Shown here in pieces: positions 14,260 to 22,707 of a stretch of 38,886 bases of DNA. The notes beneath the pieces are model-generated. The model was given only the letters and a program-made list of their open reading frames with translations. It was not told the origin of the DNA and made no database searches. The stretch covers positions 1-38,886 of the forward strand of contig ONXC01000017.1 in NCBI GenBank assembly GCA_900321715.1, in the 5' to 3' direction. The DNA is from an uncultured Bacteroidales bacterium (GTDB taxonomy: Bacteria > Bacteroidota > Bacteroidia > Bacteroidales > UBA932). Both the position numbers and the translations under genes were made by a program. Every line of letters begins with the position of its first letter. The first letter of the stretch is position 1.

Positions 14260-15996
14260 TTAGTCCTTGACCGGGCGGATGGAGCGTCCTATACACCGGT
14301 CGACAAGGCCATAATTGACATCGGTGCTCATGAATTCTACGTCTTCGGCCCAAATGTCGGAACCATAGGATGCAGACCAGTAGTGTCCCTGAGTTCCACG
14401 GTACGTCACGCTGCTTCCGTAGCAACCGCCAGCGGGAAGGAAGATACTCTTTCCGCTAGGGCCTGTCACCTGCATTCCTTTGACTCCGTTACGTGTAGTC
14501 CACGTCCACGTGCATTTCTCTTTCAGCTCTTTCCATTCTGAGAACTTAGGGGTGCGCCAATCACTTCCAACATTTACAGTGGCTGCGTCATCTTCAGGGA
14601 TCAGCACTGTTCCTTTCTTACCTATGCCGTCGCCATATATGTCTGATGATCTATACTTATAATTGCTATTGGTATAGCTGGCCTTAGGCGAAGTCTCTCC
14701 CCAGGCAAAATAATCTCCGTAATCCTCCGGTTTGGATGCGCCTACGTTCATGGAGCGCCATTTCAAGCCGCTAGGGAGTCCAAGGTCAACAACTTCTTCA
14801 CCCGGATCAGAAGATCCTCCGGTCACTGTTATCTGGCAGGTATCATATATCATAGGATTGGCCTGGCACCGGACCGTAATTGTGGCCTCGCAGGGCTGCA
14901 GGGCAGTAAGCTGGCCGGTTGAACTGATATATAACTTTGCGCTGTTGGCAGAACTTGCCCAGACAACTGCCTTGTTGGAAGCGTTTTCAGGAAGGACCGT
15001 AGCCGTAAACTGGTACTGCTGGTTTACACTGAGCGTAAGTTCGTGCTTGTCAAGGGTAACGGACTCTACCGGTACGGAATTGTCAGAGTCTGTAACGGAA
15101 ACCTGGCAGTTTGCGGTAAGGTCTCCGGCGTGTACGGTTACAACCGTCTGCCCCACGCCCACACCGGTAATCTTAGCCTGAGTCTTGGAAATCATCTGCA
15201 CTTTGGCAACATAACTGGCCTGAGATTCCCAGTAAATGGTAACCTCTGCGTCTTCGGGGTCCATAACCAATGAGACCACCTGTTCCTGATCCAATCCAAG
15301 GGCAACGAAAGAAGGATCCACAGATGCGCTGTTAATGGTGGAAGAGCCACCACCGCCGCCGCTGCCGCCATCCCTTTCTACGGTAACCTCGGAGAAAGCC
15401 ATCTTATCGCCTACCATAGCCAGAACCTTGGTGGTTCCAACGGAAACGCCCGTTATCTTTGCCTGCCTGTCGGAAGTTTTTTCCACCGTAACGACCTGGG
15501 TATTGTCACTCACCCACTTGATATCGGCCTTTGCGTCTGAAGGCGTAATGATGGCCGTAAGAATGCCATCAGCGCCAATTGTAATTTTGGTAACTGCAGG
15601 GTCTACGGCAATGCTTTCTACCGCCTTGTCGTTTCCGCCGCCGTCATCGGCCTTACGGATAACAAGACGGCAAGAGGCCATAACTTTTCCAGCCTTGGCC
15701 TCAATTGAAGCGATTCCTTCCTTTAATCCGGTAACAACGCCGTTTTCAACGGAAGCGATTTCCGGATAAAGGGACACCCATTCCACCTTATCCGTGGTGT
15801 TTTCCGGTTCCACCTTTGCGGTAATGGTCAAGGTCTCTCCTACCTTGAGTTCGGCATCGAGGGGAACATCAAGTGTGATGGAGGTTGCAGGGATTTCCTT
15901 GCCATCATTCAGGAACTGGTTAAGTTCATCCTGCGTACAGGCCGATAAGGCCAGCATCGCAATTGCCGCTAGGGCTGAAAAGAATTTCTTAGTCAT
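14260..15996 (-). CDS. Surface lipoprotein with Big_2 repeats and FISUMP-like domain
   Basis: A 578-residue lipoprotein; the lipobox is LSAC with the lipid-modified C20. Three or four bacterial Ig-like Big_2 modules follow, each with a TSITLDVPLDAEL... to VVTGLKEGIASIEAKAG pattern, joined by short glycine-rich linkers including GGSGGGGGSS. The last 180 residues begin VVDLGLPSGLKWRSMNVGAS and contain YFAWGETSPK, WRTPKFSEW and GHYWSASYGSD, the pattern of the Fibrobacter-type paralogous (FISUMP) domain found in many Bacteroidota surface proteins. The role is probably adhesion or surface display; this is an inference. It has its own terminator. Confidence 0.85.
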   Translation of the reverse strand: MTKKFFSALAAIAMLALSACTQDELNQFLNDGKEIPATSITLDVPLDAELKVGETLTITAKVEPENTTDKVEWVSLYPEIASVENGVVTGLKEGIASIEAKAGKVMASCRLVIRKADDGGGNDKAVESIAVDPAVTKITIGADGILTAIITPSDAKADIKWVSDNTQVVTVEKTSDRQAKITGVSVGTTKVLAMVGDKMAFSEVTVERDGGSGGGGGSSTINSASVDPSFVALGLDQEQVVSLVMDPEDAEVTIYWESQASYVAKVQMISKTQAKITGVGVGQTVVTVHAGDLTANCQVSVTDSDNSVPVESVTLDKHELTLSVNQQYQFTATVLPENASNKAVVWASSANSAKLYISSTGQLTALQPCEATITVRCQANPMIYDTCQITVTGGSSDPGEEVVDLGLPSGLKWRSMNVGASKPEDYGDYFAWGETSPKASYTNSNYKYRSSDIYGDGIGKKGTVLIPEDDAATVNVGSDWRTPKFSEWKELKEKCTWTWTTRNGVKGMQVTGPSGKSIFLPAGGCYGSSVTYRGTQGHYWSASYGSDIWAEDVEFMSTDVNYGLVDRCIGRSIRPVKD

Positions 15997-16077
15997 ATTG
16001 TTGGTTATAGTGTTAAATCCTTCGATTGGCGAATATCGGCAAAAAGGACCTTAATTTTATAGTACAAAAGCACTATT

Positions 16078-17457
16078 TTACACTATCCCCAGTTCATTGG
16101 CAATTCTGAGCATCTCAGCGTTGCTACGCACATCCATCTTGGTGTAGATGTTCTGCTTGTGGTTCTTTATGGTGTATACGCTCACGTGGAGACGGTCCGC
16201 TATGCCCGCGGCGGAAAGGCCTTCCGCGCTCAGGCGTATCACTTCAATCTCACGGGCGGTAAGGCCCAGTTCCTTCACGCGGCGGGAGCGTTCCTCCGCG
16301 AGGTTATTAATGTAGGAAGCGATATCATCGGCCATGATGCCGTCCTCTTCCCCCATTAGTTCGCTGCAGCGGGCACGGATGGTCTCCTTGTCCGGGACTG
16401 CCGGCTCACCGGCCCTGGGACTTGCCAGGTCCTTTGAGATGAGCCTCAGGAGCTGCTCCTTGCCGCGGTCCGATGCCACGATGCGGCGGATATAGGCCTG
16501 CGAGATGACTATCATTATTATAAGGGCAACGGCAAGGACTATAAGCGCCACCAGCACAATATTCATCCGGGCAATCCTCACCTCCTTGAGAGAGGTCTCG
16601 TAGCGGGTTTCCATCTCCTGGAGGCGGGAATCGGCCTTTTTCTGCATATAATGCTCTATGGCGTAGACATACTGCTGATGGGCCGATGCCGAGCTTTCCA
16701 CATCCCCGGCCTGCGCATAGAGCATCACAAGGTTGTTCCAGCACTGGCTCTGCATGAGGTAATCTTCATCGCCGAGGCCATCCAGGACCTTAAGGCAGCA
16801 CTCTATGCCATCTTTCCAGTTGCCGCCCTGACGGTACCAGCGCATCCAGTAAGGAAGGGCCCTGGAAGGGAAGGACGGGTCATTGGAAGATACTACAGCC
16901 TCATCTATGGCCTCCCCGGCTTTTGCGTAAATATCCTTGTCTATGGGATTCCTGAAACGGTTGAGGCCGATATAGGCCTGGCTTGTCTGAAGGAGGATAT
17001 CGGCCTTGAGGGAAGGACTGCCGGCGGCGAAGGACAGCGCCTCCTGAAGGGTCTCAAGGGCCTCTTCATCCTGGGCCTCGCCCTCAGTGATGGCGCCGCA
17101 GAGCTGCAGGCGGCCTTTCTGGAGGAGGGCAGCCGCCATGAGGGTATCCGTTCCGCTTTCACGCGCCAGACGCTCTGCCTCAACGGCATGCTCCCAGCCC
17201 TGCGCGTCACGCCAAGTGATGATATCAAGGGCGGCAAGGCGGCTGAGGCACAGGGACTTCCCGCCATCCGTGAGATCCGGGGCCGATAAAGCCTTCAGGG
17301 CATATTCCGTGGCCTGTTCCCAGTCCTGCCCGGCGGCAAAGCGGTCACTTTCTTCAATAAGGCTGCGCCAGGAATCATTCCCCTTGCCGTCTGACTGGCA
17401 GGAGACCGCAGAAAGGGCTATTATAAAGGCTGCAAAAGCAGGAAAAAGTATCTTCAT
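16078..17457 (-). CDS. Membrane-anchored TPR regulator with cytoplasmic LuxR HTH
   Basis: From the ATG at 17457, 459 residues. An N-terminal lipoprotein-like or anchor signal (AFIIALSAVSCQS) is followed by a long helical region with TPR-like repeats, one membrane helix (MNIVLVALIVLAVALIIMIV, about residues 295-320), a linker, and a C-terminal LuxR-type HTH (LTAREIEVIRLSAEGLSAAGIADRLHVSVYTIKNH). This layout is a Bacteroidota-specific class in which a periplasmic TPR sensor is joined through the membrane to a DNA-binding domain. Signal and targets are unknown. It is divergent from the esterase gene and upstream of the Big_2 lipoprotein gene, a possible target. Confidence 0.82.
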   Translation of the reverse strand: MKILFPAFAAFIIALSAVSCQSDGKGNDSWRSLIEESDRFAAGQDWEQATEYALKALSAPDLTDGGKSLCLSRLAALDIITWRDAQGWEHAVEAERLARESGTDTLMAAALLQKGRLQLCGAITEGEAQDEEALETLQEALSFAAGSPSLKADILLQTSQAYIGLNRFRNPIDKDIYAKAGEAIDEAVVSSNDPSFPSRALPYWMRWYRQGGNWKDGIECCLKVLDGLGDEDYLMQSQCWNNLVMLYAQAGDVESSASAHQQYVYAIEHYMQKKADSRLQEMETRYETSLKEVRIARMNIVLVALIVLAVALIIMIVISQAYIRRIVASDRGKEQLLRLISKDLASPRAGEPAVPDKETIRARCSELMGEEDGIMADDIASYINNLAEERSRRVKELGLTAREIEVIRLSAEGLSAAGIADRLHVSVYTIKNHKQNIYTKMDVRSNAEMLRIANELGIV

Positions 17458-17516
17458 AGAATTGTTTTGTCTTAACAAAGGTCAGAAGAAATATTGTTAT
17501 ATGCAAATTGGTTTGC

Positions 17517-17524
17517 TATCTTTG
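17517..17524 (+). promoter_or_regulatory. -7 promoter box TATCTTTG of the esterase gene
   Basis: Matches TAnnTTTG, with only 4 bp between its end and the ATG at 17529. Confidence 0.65.
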
Positions 17525-17528
17525 TGAT

Positions 17529-18434
17529 ATGGGAGCAACGGGCATAATGGTTGGCGTAATTGCCGCACTGCCATTCACCACGCCTAAGTATGAGGTGAAG
17601 GTGGAAAGGGACGTGGTGTACTCTGAGGCCCGCGGGTACTGGGCCAGCGCGGATGAAGAGGCCGGGCTTCCCTTTGGCAAAATGATTTCAAAACTGGGGA
17701 AACAGCGGCAGCTGTCCCTGGACATGGATATCTACATTCCGGAAGGTGACTCCTGCGCTTCCAGGCCGCTTCTTCTGATGCTCCACGGGGGCTCTTTCTT
17801 CTTTGGAAACAAGGAAGAGAAGGGCCAGAGCGCATGGTGCCGGCACTTCGCTTCCCTTGGCTACGTTGCCGCCTCCATCAATTACCGCCTGGGGTTCAAT
17901 ATCAAGAAAAAGGATATTGAAAGGGCCGAAGAATACGCAGTGGAGGACACAGAGGCAGCCCTGAGGTATCTCCTTTCACGGGAAGACCTGAGGATAGAGC
18001 CAGAAAAGGTCTTTGGCGCAGGAACCAGCGCCGGAGCAAGCACCGTAATGGTCCTGGCATTCAAACCGGGGGCGCCCAAAATAAGGGCTGTCTGCAGCCT
18101 GTGGGGGTCCCTCCATGATTTATCGGCCCTGGAGAATTCCAGCACCGCCATCCTTTCCTATCAGTCAGTGAAAGACCCCGTGATGCCGTACGGTGAGGGT
18201 TATCCCTTCACAAAAAGGGATGGAGCGCTGTGGCCGCCCTCCTGGATGTTCATCAGAAAGATGTATGGTACCGGCGCCATCCACAAGCGGGCCCTTGAAC
18301 TTGGCCTTCGGAGTGAGCACCATCCAATTGAAGAGGCCGGGCACCGCCTCCATATCGGCCCTGACGGAAATTTCACACCTCTTTTCTTTGAGATCCAGGA
18401 CCGCATGGCCACTTTCTTTGCAGAAAGTTTTTAA
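17529..18434 (+). CDS. Alpha/beta-hydrolase, carboxylesterase type
   Basis: From the ATG at 17529, 301 residues. The oxyanion motif HGGSFFFG, the nucleophile elbow GTSAG (in FGAGTSAGAS) and a late histidine (EEAGHRLH) are the marks of the hormone-sensitive-lipase/carboxylesterase branch. It should hydrolyse esters of small acids; in gut Bacteroidota related enzymes deacylate glycans, but no glycoside hydrolase is next to it. A weak hydrophobic N-terminus (IMVGVIAALPF) may be a signal. The alternative start at 17547 would leave a short leader. The stop sits 1 bp before the deoD promoter box. Confidence 0.85.
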   Translation: MGATGIMVGVIAALPFTTPKYEVKVERDVVYSEARGYWASADEEAGLPFGKMISKLGKQRQLSLDMDIYIPEGDSCASRPLLLMLHGGSFFFGNKEEKGQSAWCRHFASLGYVAASINYRLGFNIKKKDIERAEEYAVEDTEAALRYLLSREDLRIEPEKVFGAGTSAGASTVMVLAFKPGAPKIRAVCSLWGSLHDLSALENSSTAILSYQSVKDPVMPYGEGYPFTKRDGALWPPSWMFIRKMYGTGAIHKRALELGLRSEHHPIEEAGHRLHIGPDGNFTPLFFEIQDRMATFFAESF

Positions 18435-18435
18435 C

Positions 18436-18443
18436 TATCTTTG
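18436..18443 (+). promoter_or_regulatory. -7 promoter box TATCTTTG of the deoD operon
   Basis: Matches TAnnTTTG, 28 bp before the ATG at 18472. Confidence 0.7.
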
Positions 18444-18471
18444 TAAGACCATATAACCAATAACACACACT

Positions 18472-19185
18472 ATGAGTAAAGAGAACACCCCCACTCCGCA
18501 TATCGGAGCCAAATACGGAGAGATTGCAGAAACAGTGATCATGGCCGGAGACCCCCTTCGCGCAAAATTCATGGCAGAGAAATACCTTGAGAATCCCGTC
18601 TGCTTCAATGAGGTCCGCGGCATGCTGGGCTTCACCGGCACCTACAAGGGAAAACGCGTGAGCATGATGGGCCACGGCATGGGAATGCCTTCAATCGGCC
18701 TTTATACCTATGAACTTTACAACTTCTACGGCGTCAAGACCATCATCCGCGTGGGAAGCGCCGGAGCCTGCAACCACGGCCTTCACATCGGGGACCTTGT
18801 CCTTGCACAGGGCGCCTGCACGGATTCAAACTACGCAGACCAGTATCAGCTGGACGGCATGTTCGCCCCCATCGGAGACTTTGAGCTCCTGAGGAAAGCG
18901 GCCGATGTATGCGAGGAAAAAGGCTTCACATACAAGGTTGGAAACGTGGTTTCATCGGACCTTTTCTACCGTGAGAACCCCAACACCAAGGGCTGGATCA
19001 AGATGGGCGTACTTGCAGTTGAGATGGAAGTTGCAGCCCTCTACATGAACGCCGCCAGAAGCGGCAACCGCGCACTTGGCATCCTTACAATATCAGACCA
19101 CATCCTAACCGGAGAAGCCACTACGGCAGAGCAGCGCCAGACCACATTCACAAATATGATGGAGGTAGCACTGGCACTGGTGTAA
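18472..19185 (+). CDS. deoD: Purine-nucleoside phosphorylase
   Basis: A 237-residue protein of the normal length for the hexameric DeoD family. The start (TPHIGAKYGEIAETVIMAGDPLRAKFMAE) carries the conserved GDPLRA phosphate loop; IRVGSAGACNHGLHIGDLVLA, the ribose-binding VEMEVAALY and the TISDH motif with the catalytic Asp are intact. It cleaves purine (deoxy)nucleosides with phosphate to give base and (deoxy)ribose 1-phosphate in the cytoplasm. A nucleoside-gate membrane protein starts 4 bp downstream, giving a salvage and uptake operon. Assignment is firm. Confidence 0.96.
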   Translation: MSKENTPTPHIGAKYGEIAETVIMAGDPLRAKFMAEKYLENPVCFNEVRGMLGFTGTYKGKRVSMMGHGMGMPSIGLYTYELYNFYGVKTIIRVGSAGACNHGLHIGDLVLAQGACTDSNYADQYQLDGMFAPIGDFELLRKAADVCEEKGFTYKVGNVVSSDLFYRENPNTKGWIKMGVLAVEMEVAALYMNAARSGNRALGILTISDHILTGEATTAEQRQTTFTNMMEVALALV

Positions 19186-19189
19186 TCCT

Positions 19190-20341
19190 ATGAAAAACTC
19201 ACATCGCTCCCTTGTGGAGGCACTTGTATTCCTGGCCCTGTTTGCAGCTGTATTCGGAGCCCTTGGATATATCATGGGCAGCGGGAACCTCATCAATACA
19301 ATAATGAACACCGCCCATTCCCTGCTGCTTAACACGGTGTTCTACCTCATGGGCATCACGGTCCTTACCGGAGCCCTTTCCAAACTTCTCACGGAATTTG
19401 GCGTGGTGAAGATGCTGGAAAAGGGCCTGAGGGTACTCATGAAGCCACTTTTCAACCTCCCGGGAGCTGCTGCTCTGGGGGCCCTCATGACCTTCCTTTC
19501 AGACAACCCCGCCATCATTGCCTTTGCCAAGGACCGCTCATTCGCATCCTTCTTCAAGAAGTACCAGCTTGTGTCCCTCACCAACTTCGGGACGGCTTTC
19601 GGAATGGGATTCGTGGTCCTTATCACCATGATTTCCCTGGGTTACGGAAGCGGAGCGCTGGTTGGTTTTGTGGGAGCGTTCTGCGGATCAATCATCTCTA
19701 CCAGGCTCATGCAGCGGAGCTGCCTCAAGGCCTGGCCTGAGATGGAGTCTCCCGCAGTGGAAGACGCCCCTGAGGGCGTTGAGGATAAGGCCGATGATAA
19801 CGCCGCTCCCAAGGACAGCATCTTCATGCGCTTCCTCAACGCCATCCTTGACGGCGGAAAGAACGGCGTGGAGCTTGGCCTTGCCATCATCCCCGGTGTA
19901 CTTATCATCACCACCATGGTGATCCTCATCACCTTCGGCCCCGGAGACGGCGGCGTCTACGACGGTTCCTCCGGTCAGGGCGTACCCATCCTTCCCTGGC
20001 TTGCCCAGAAGATTCACTGGGTGTTTGAGTGGCTGTTTGGATTTGCCGATATGCGCCTCATCGCCTTCCCCATGACCGCCCTCGGCGCAGTGGGAGCAGC
20101 CCTTGGCCTTCTTCCCACCTTCAATGCGGCCGGCATCCTGGACGGAAACGCCATTGCAGTGTTCACCGCCATCGGCATGTGCTGGAGCGGCTTCCTCTCC
20201 ACCCACACCGCAATGCTGGACACCCTTGGCTACCGCAAAGCCATCTCCAAGGCCATCGGCGCCCATACCGTCGCAGGCCTCTGCGCCGGCATCATCGCCC
20301 ATTTCCTGTACCTGCTTCTCTCCGTTATCGGCATAATGTAG
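19190..20341 (+). CDS. Nucleoside-recognition (GATE) domain membrane protein
   Basis: A 383-residue polytopic membrane protein resembling the CD0519/CD1768 family, with the Gate-domain hallmarks FLSDNPAIIAFAKD, LTNFGTAFGMGFVV and the late GMCWSGFLSTHTAMLDTLGYR. A hydrophilic, acidic loop (SPAVEDAPEGVEDKADDNAAPK) separates two halves. Gate proteins are related to concentrative nucleoside transporters and to spore-maturation proteins. Because it begins 4 bp after deoD, a nucleoside or base transport role is the best guess, but it is not proven by the sequence. Confidence 0.82.
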   Translation: MKNSHRSLVEALVFLALFAAVFGALGYIMGSGNLINTIMNTAHSLLLNTVFYLMGITVLTGALSKLLTEFGVVKMLEKGLRVLMKPLFNLPGAAALGALMTFLSDNPAIIAFAKDRSFASFFKKYQLVSLTNFGTAFGMGFVVLITMISLGYGSGALVGFVGAFCGSIISTRLMQRSCLKAWPEMESPAVEDAPEGVEDKADDNAAPKDSIFMRFLNAILDGGKNGVELGLAIIPGVLIITTMVILITFGPGDGGVYDGSSGQGVPILPWLAQKIHWVFEWLFGFADMRLIAFPMTALGAVGAALGLLPTFNAAGILDGNAIAVFTAIGMCWSGFLSTHTAMLDTLGYRKAISKAIGAHTVAGLCAGIIAHFLYLLLSVIGIM

Positions 20342-20348
20342 CCGCAGG

Positions 20349-20535
20349 GGAGCGTCGCAGGTGGCAAGCAGGAGCGTCGCAGGTGGCAAGACAAAACGTC
20401 ACAGGTCTGCAAAAAAAGCCGGACCTGCGACACTTTTTGTCCCCTGTGGCCGATTTGCGTCGCAGGTGGAGCCAAAAATGCAGACCTGCGACACAAAACC
20501 CCATCATCTGCGACGCAAACGCCCATCACATGCGA
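20349..20535. repeat. Compound intergenic palindromic repeat between convergent genes
   Basis: GGAGCGTCGCAGGTGGCAAG occurs exactly at 20349-20368 and 20371-20390 (22-bp period), and GTCRCAGGT recurs at 20354, 20376, 20398 and 20459. The inverse ACCTGCGAC is at 20423 and 20484, so two hairpins of a 61-bp unit form (20398-20431 and 20459-20492) with A-rich loops. A GGCCGAT heptamer at 20448 lies between them. It fills the gap between two convergent genes and could act as a two-way terminator. Confidence 0.7.
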
Positions 20536-20540
20536 CAGTG

Positions 20541-21695
20541 TTATTTGATGATGCGGTTCATGATGAGCGCGATGGCGCCGTCTCCGGTGACGTTGCAGGC
20601 GGTGCCGAAGGAATCCATTGCAATGTAGAGGGTGATCATCATAGCCTGGGCCTGGGCGTCAAAGCCAAGGATGCTTCCAAGCACGCCCAGCGCCGCCATT
20701 ATGGCCCCGCCGGGAACGCCGGGGGCGGCTACCATAGTAACTCCCAGCATCATGATGAAGCCAAGCATGGTCCCAAAGTCAAAGGGAATGCCCAGCATAA
20801 TCATAAGGGCTATTGCGCAGGATGTGATCTTGAGGGTACTTCCGGAAAGGTGGATGGTGGCGCAGAGAGGCACCACAAAGCCCGCCACTTCCTCCTTGAC
20901 GCCGTTTTTCTTTGCGCACTCCAGAGTAACGGGAATGGTTGCGGCCGATGAAGCCGTGCCCAATGCGGTCATATACGCCGGCAGCATCCCTGCCAGCATC
21001 TTGAAGGGGTTCTTCCCGGCCACGGCACCCGCAATGCAGTACTGAAGCACAAGAAGCAGGATGGTCATCCCGAAAATGACGCCTATCATCACCAGGAACG
21101 ACTTCAGCACCGGAGCCACCTGCCCCGCCGCAGTCATATCCAGGAACAGGCCGAAGATATAGAACGGCAGAACCGGGATGATTATCTTCTCAATGCTCCT
21201 CACAATGATGGCCTTAAGCTCATCGAATCCCTTTCTGAGAGCCTGGGCATTGGATGTAGCGATGCCTATTCCCAGCATAAAGGAGAGCACGAGGCAGGTC
21301 ATAATGTCGGCCAAAGGCGGTATTGCAAGGGTGAAATACGCGGGGAACTTCACCTCTCCGGCATCAATAACATCCAGGCTGTCCCGGTCCAGAAGAGACG
21401 GGAACCAGGCGCTGGAGAAGCTGTAGGCAAAAAGGCCGGACAGTACGGTGAAGGTATATGCCAGCACCACCGTGATCACAAGCATCTTTCCCGCCTTTGC
21501 CCCCACTTCCGCTATGGCCGGGGTAACAAGGCCGATGATAATAAGCGGTATGAAGAAGCGCAGAAGTTGGTCGAAGATGCCGTCGAAGGTGTTCATGGCG
21601 CGGACAGCCCAGCCGGGGGCGATGAGCCCGAATCCAACGCCAAGCGCTATGGCTATAAGAATCTTTACTATAAGGGGCAGACGGATGTGTTTCAT
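20541..21695 (-). CDS. Dicarboxylate/amino acid:cation symporter (DAACS family)
   Basis: From the ATG at 21695, 384 residues with about eight membrane segments. Family motifs include the first reentrant region near ALGTASSAATIPVTLECAKKNGVKEE, the second LCATIHLSGSTLKIT, and AMDSFGTACNVTGDGAIALIMNR, which resemble the serine-rich hairpin and the substrate-binding NVTGD of the GltP/SstT group. It imports an anionic or neutral amino acid or a dicarboxylate with Na+ or H+. It is divergent from the arginine-catabolism operon and may feed related metabolism. The longer frame starts with TTG inside the promoter box. Confidence 0.9.
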   Translation of the reverse strand: MKHIRLPLIVKILIAIALGVGFGLIAPGWAVRAMNTFDGIFDQLLRFFIPLIIIGLVTPAIAEVGAKAGKMLVITVVLAYTFTVLSGLFAYSFSSAWFPSLLDRDSLDVIDAGEVKFPAYFTLAIPPLADIMTCLVLSFMLGIGIATSNAQALRKGFDELKAIIVRSIEKIIIPVLPFYIFGLFLDMTAAGQVAPVLKSFLVMIGVIFGMTILLLVLQYCIAGAVAGKNPFKMLAGMLPAYMTALGTASSAATIPVTLECAKKNGVKEEVAGFVVPLCATIHLSGSTLKITSCAIALMIMLGIPFDFGTMLGFIMMLGVTMVAAPGVPGGAIMAALGVLGSILGFDAQAQAMMITLYIAMDSFGTACNVTGDGAIALIMNRIIK

Positions 21696-21715
21696 AAGCA
21701 CGTCATTTATTCTCA

Positions 21716-21723
21716 CAAACTTA
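21716..21723 (-). promoter_or_regulatory. -7 promoter box TAAGTTTG of the symporter gene
   Basis: Matches TAnnTTTG on the minus strand, 20 bp before the ATG at 21695. Confidence 0.6.
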
Positions 21724-21787
21724 CAAAAAATCTTTCACAAGTTAACGCAGGGTACCAAGAAAGGTTTTAAATCCCAGTGAAAATGGC

Positions 21788-21795
21788 TATATTTG
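21788..21795 (+). promoter_or_regulatory. -7 promoter box TATATTTG of the arginine operon
   Basis: Perfect TAnnTTTG, 18 bp before the ATG of the EamA gene at 21814; it serves the four-gene run to 25543. Confidence 0.75.
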
Positions 21796-21813
21796 TAAAG
21801 ACTTTTAACCATA

Positions 21814-22707
21814 ATGAACAAAACAGTAACCGCATACCTTTGCGCCATGCTCACGGTGGTCCTGTGGGCAATGTCATATATCTGGGCCGACCGCCTCCTG
21901 GCGCTGCAGATTCCCGTGGAATTCTTTGTGCCCATAAGGATGCTGATGGCCGGGGTGCTTCTGTGGATAATCAACCTTGTTACAAAGCAGAAAATGCTCA
22001 TCAAGCGGAAGGACATCATAAAGTACCTGCTCCTTTCGCTGTGTATGCCGTTCATTTATTTCCTGGCAGAAACATACGGCCTCAAATTCACGGAGTCTCC
22101 CACAATCACATCCCTCATCATAGCCACCAACCCTATCTTTTCAATGATTGTGGGAATGCTCATCTTCAAGGAGAGTTTCTCCAGACTGAACATCCTTGGA
22201 GTATTCATAGCCATAGCCGGCCTCTGGATAGTAACATACACCACAACCCAGACGGGCCCCATGTTCTGGCTGGGAATAGGCATCCTGTTCATCGCGGTAA
22301 TATCTGAGGTAAGCCAGATTGCCTTCACAAAGGCTCTCAGCGACGAATATTCGCCATCGGTGATAGTAATGTACCAATTCCTCTTTGGCAGCATCTTCTT
22401 CATCCCGATGTTTTTCACCAAGGGTATAAGCAGTTTTGAACCTGGCCTCTACCTCAGCTGGCCGGTTATTTATCCCATCCTTGCGCTTGCCCTCCTTTGC
22501 AGTGCAACGGCCTACACCAGCTGGGCCTACGCAATTGGAAAACTTGGCGTTGCCCGCACCAGCGTATTCCTTGCAGTGGTGCCCCTTGTAACCGCCGTGC
22601 TGGCTTTCATCCTTGGTGAGGAAACCCTCCGCGGGCTGCAGTGGGTGGGCCTCACCATCGGCCTTGTGGGCATCTATCTTACACAACTTCAACTGAAGAA
22701 GCAATGA
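21814..22707 (+). CDS. EamA/DMT-family permease, first gene of arginine operon
   Basis: A 297-residue protein with ten predicted membrane helices in two EamA repeats: LTVVLWAMSYIWADRLL starts the first, GIGILFIAVISEVSQIAF the second, which ends with AVVPLVTAVLAFILGEETL. Drug/metabolite-superfamily members export or exchange amino acids and other metabolites. Its stop overlaps the next start (ATGA), so it is coupled to the guanidino-hydrolase gene. By context it may move arginine, citrulline or ornithine, in place of the ArcD antiporter that is missing here; that is inference. Confidence 0.88.
   Translation: MNKTVTAYLCAMLTVVLWAMSYIWADRLLALQIPVEFFVPIRMLMAGVLLWIINLVTKQKMLIKRKDIIKYLLLSLCMPFIYFLAETYGLKFTESPTITSLIIATNPIFSMIVGMLIFKESFSRLNILGVFIAIAGLWIVTYTTTQTGPMFWLGIGILFIAVISEVSQIAFTKALSDEYSPSVIVMYQFLFGSIFFIPMFFTKGISSFEPGLYLSWPVIYPILALALLCSATAYTSWAYAIGKLGVARTSVFLAVVPLVTAVLAFILGEETLRGLQWVGLTIGLVGIYLTQLQLKKQ

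Noticed and set aside
20349-20535. CRISPR array
   Set aside because: The 22-bp repeats are tandem without unique spacers of constant length, and no cas gene is near.
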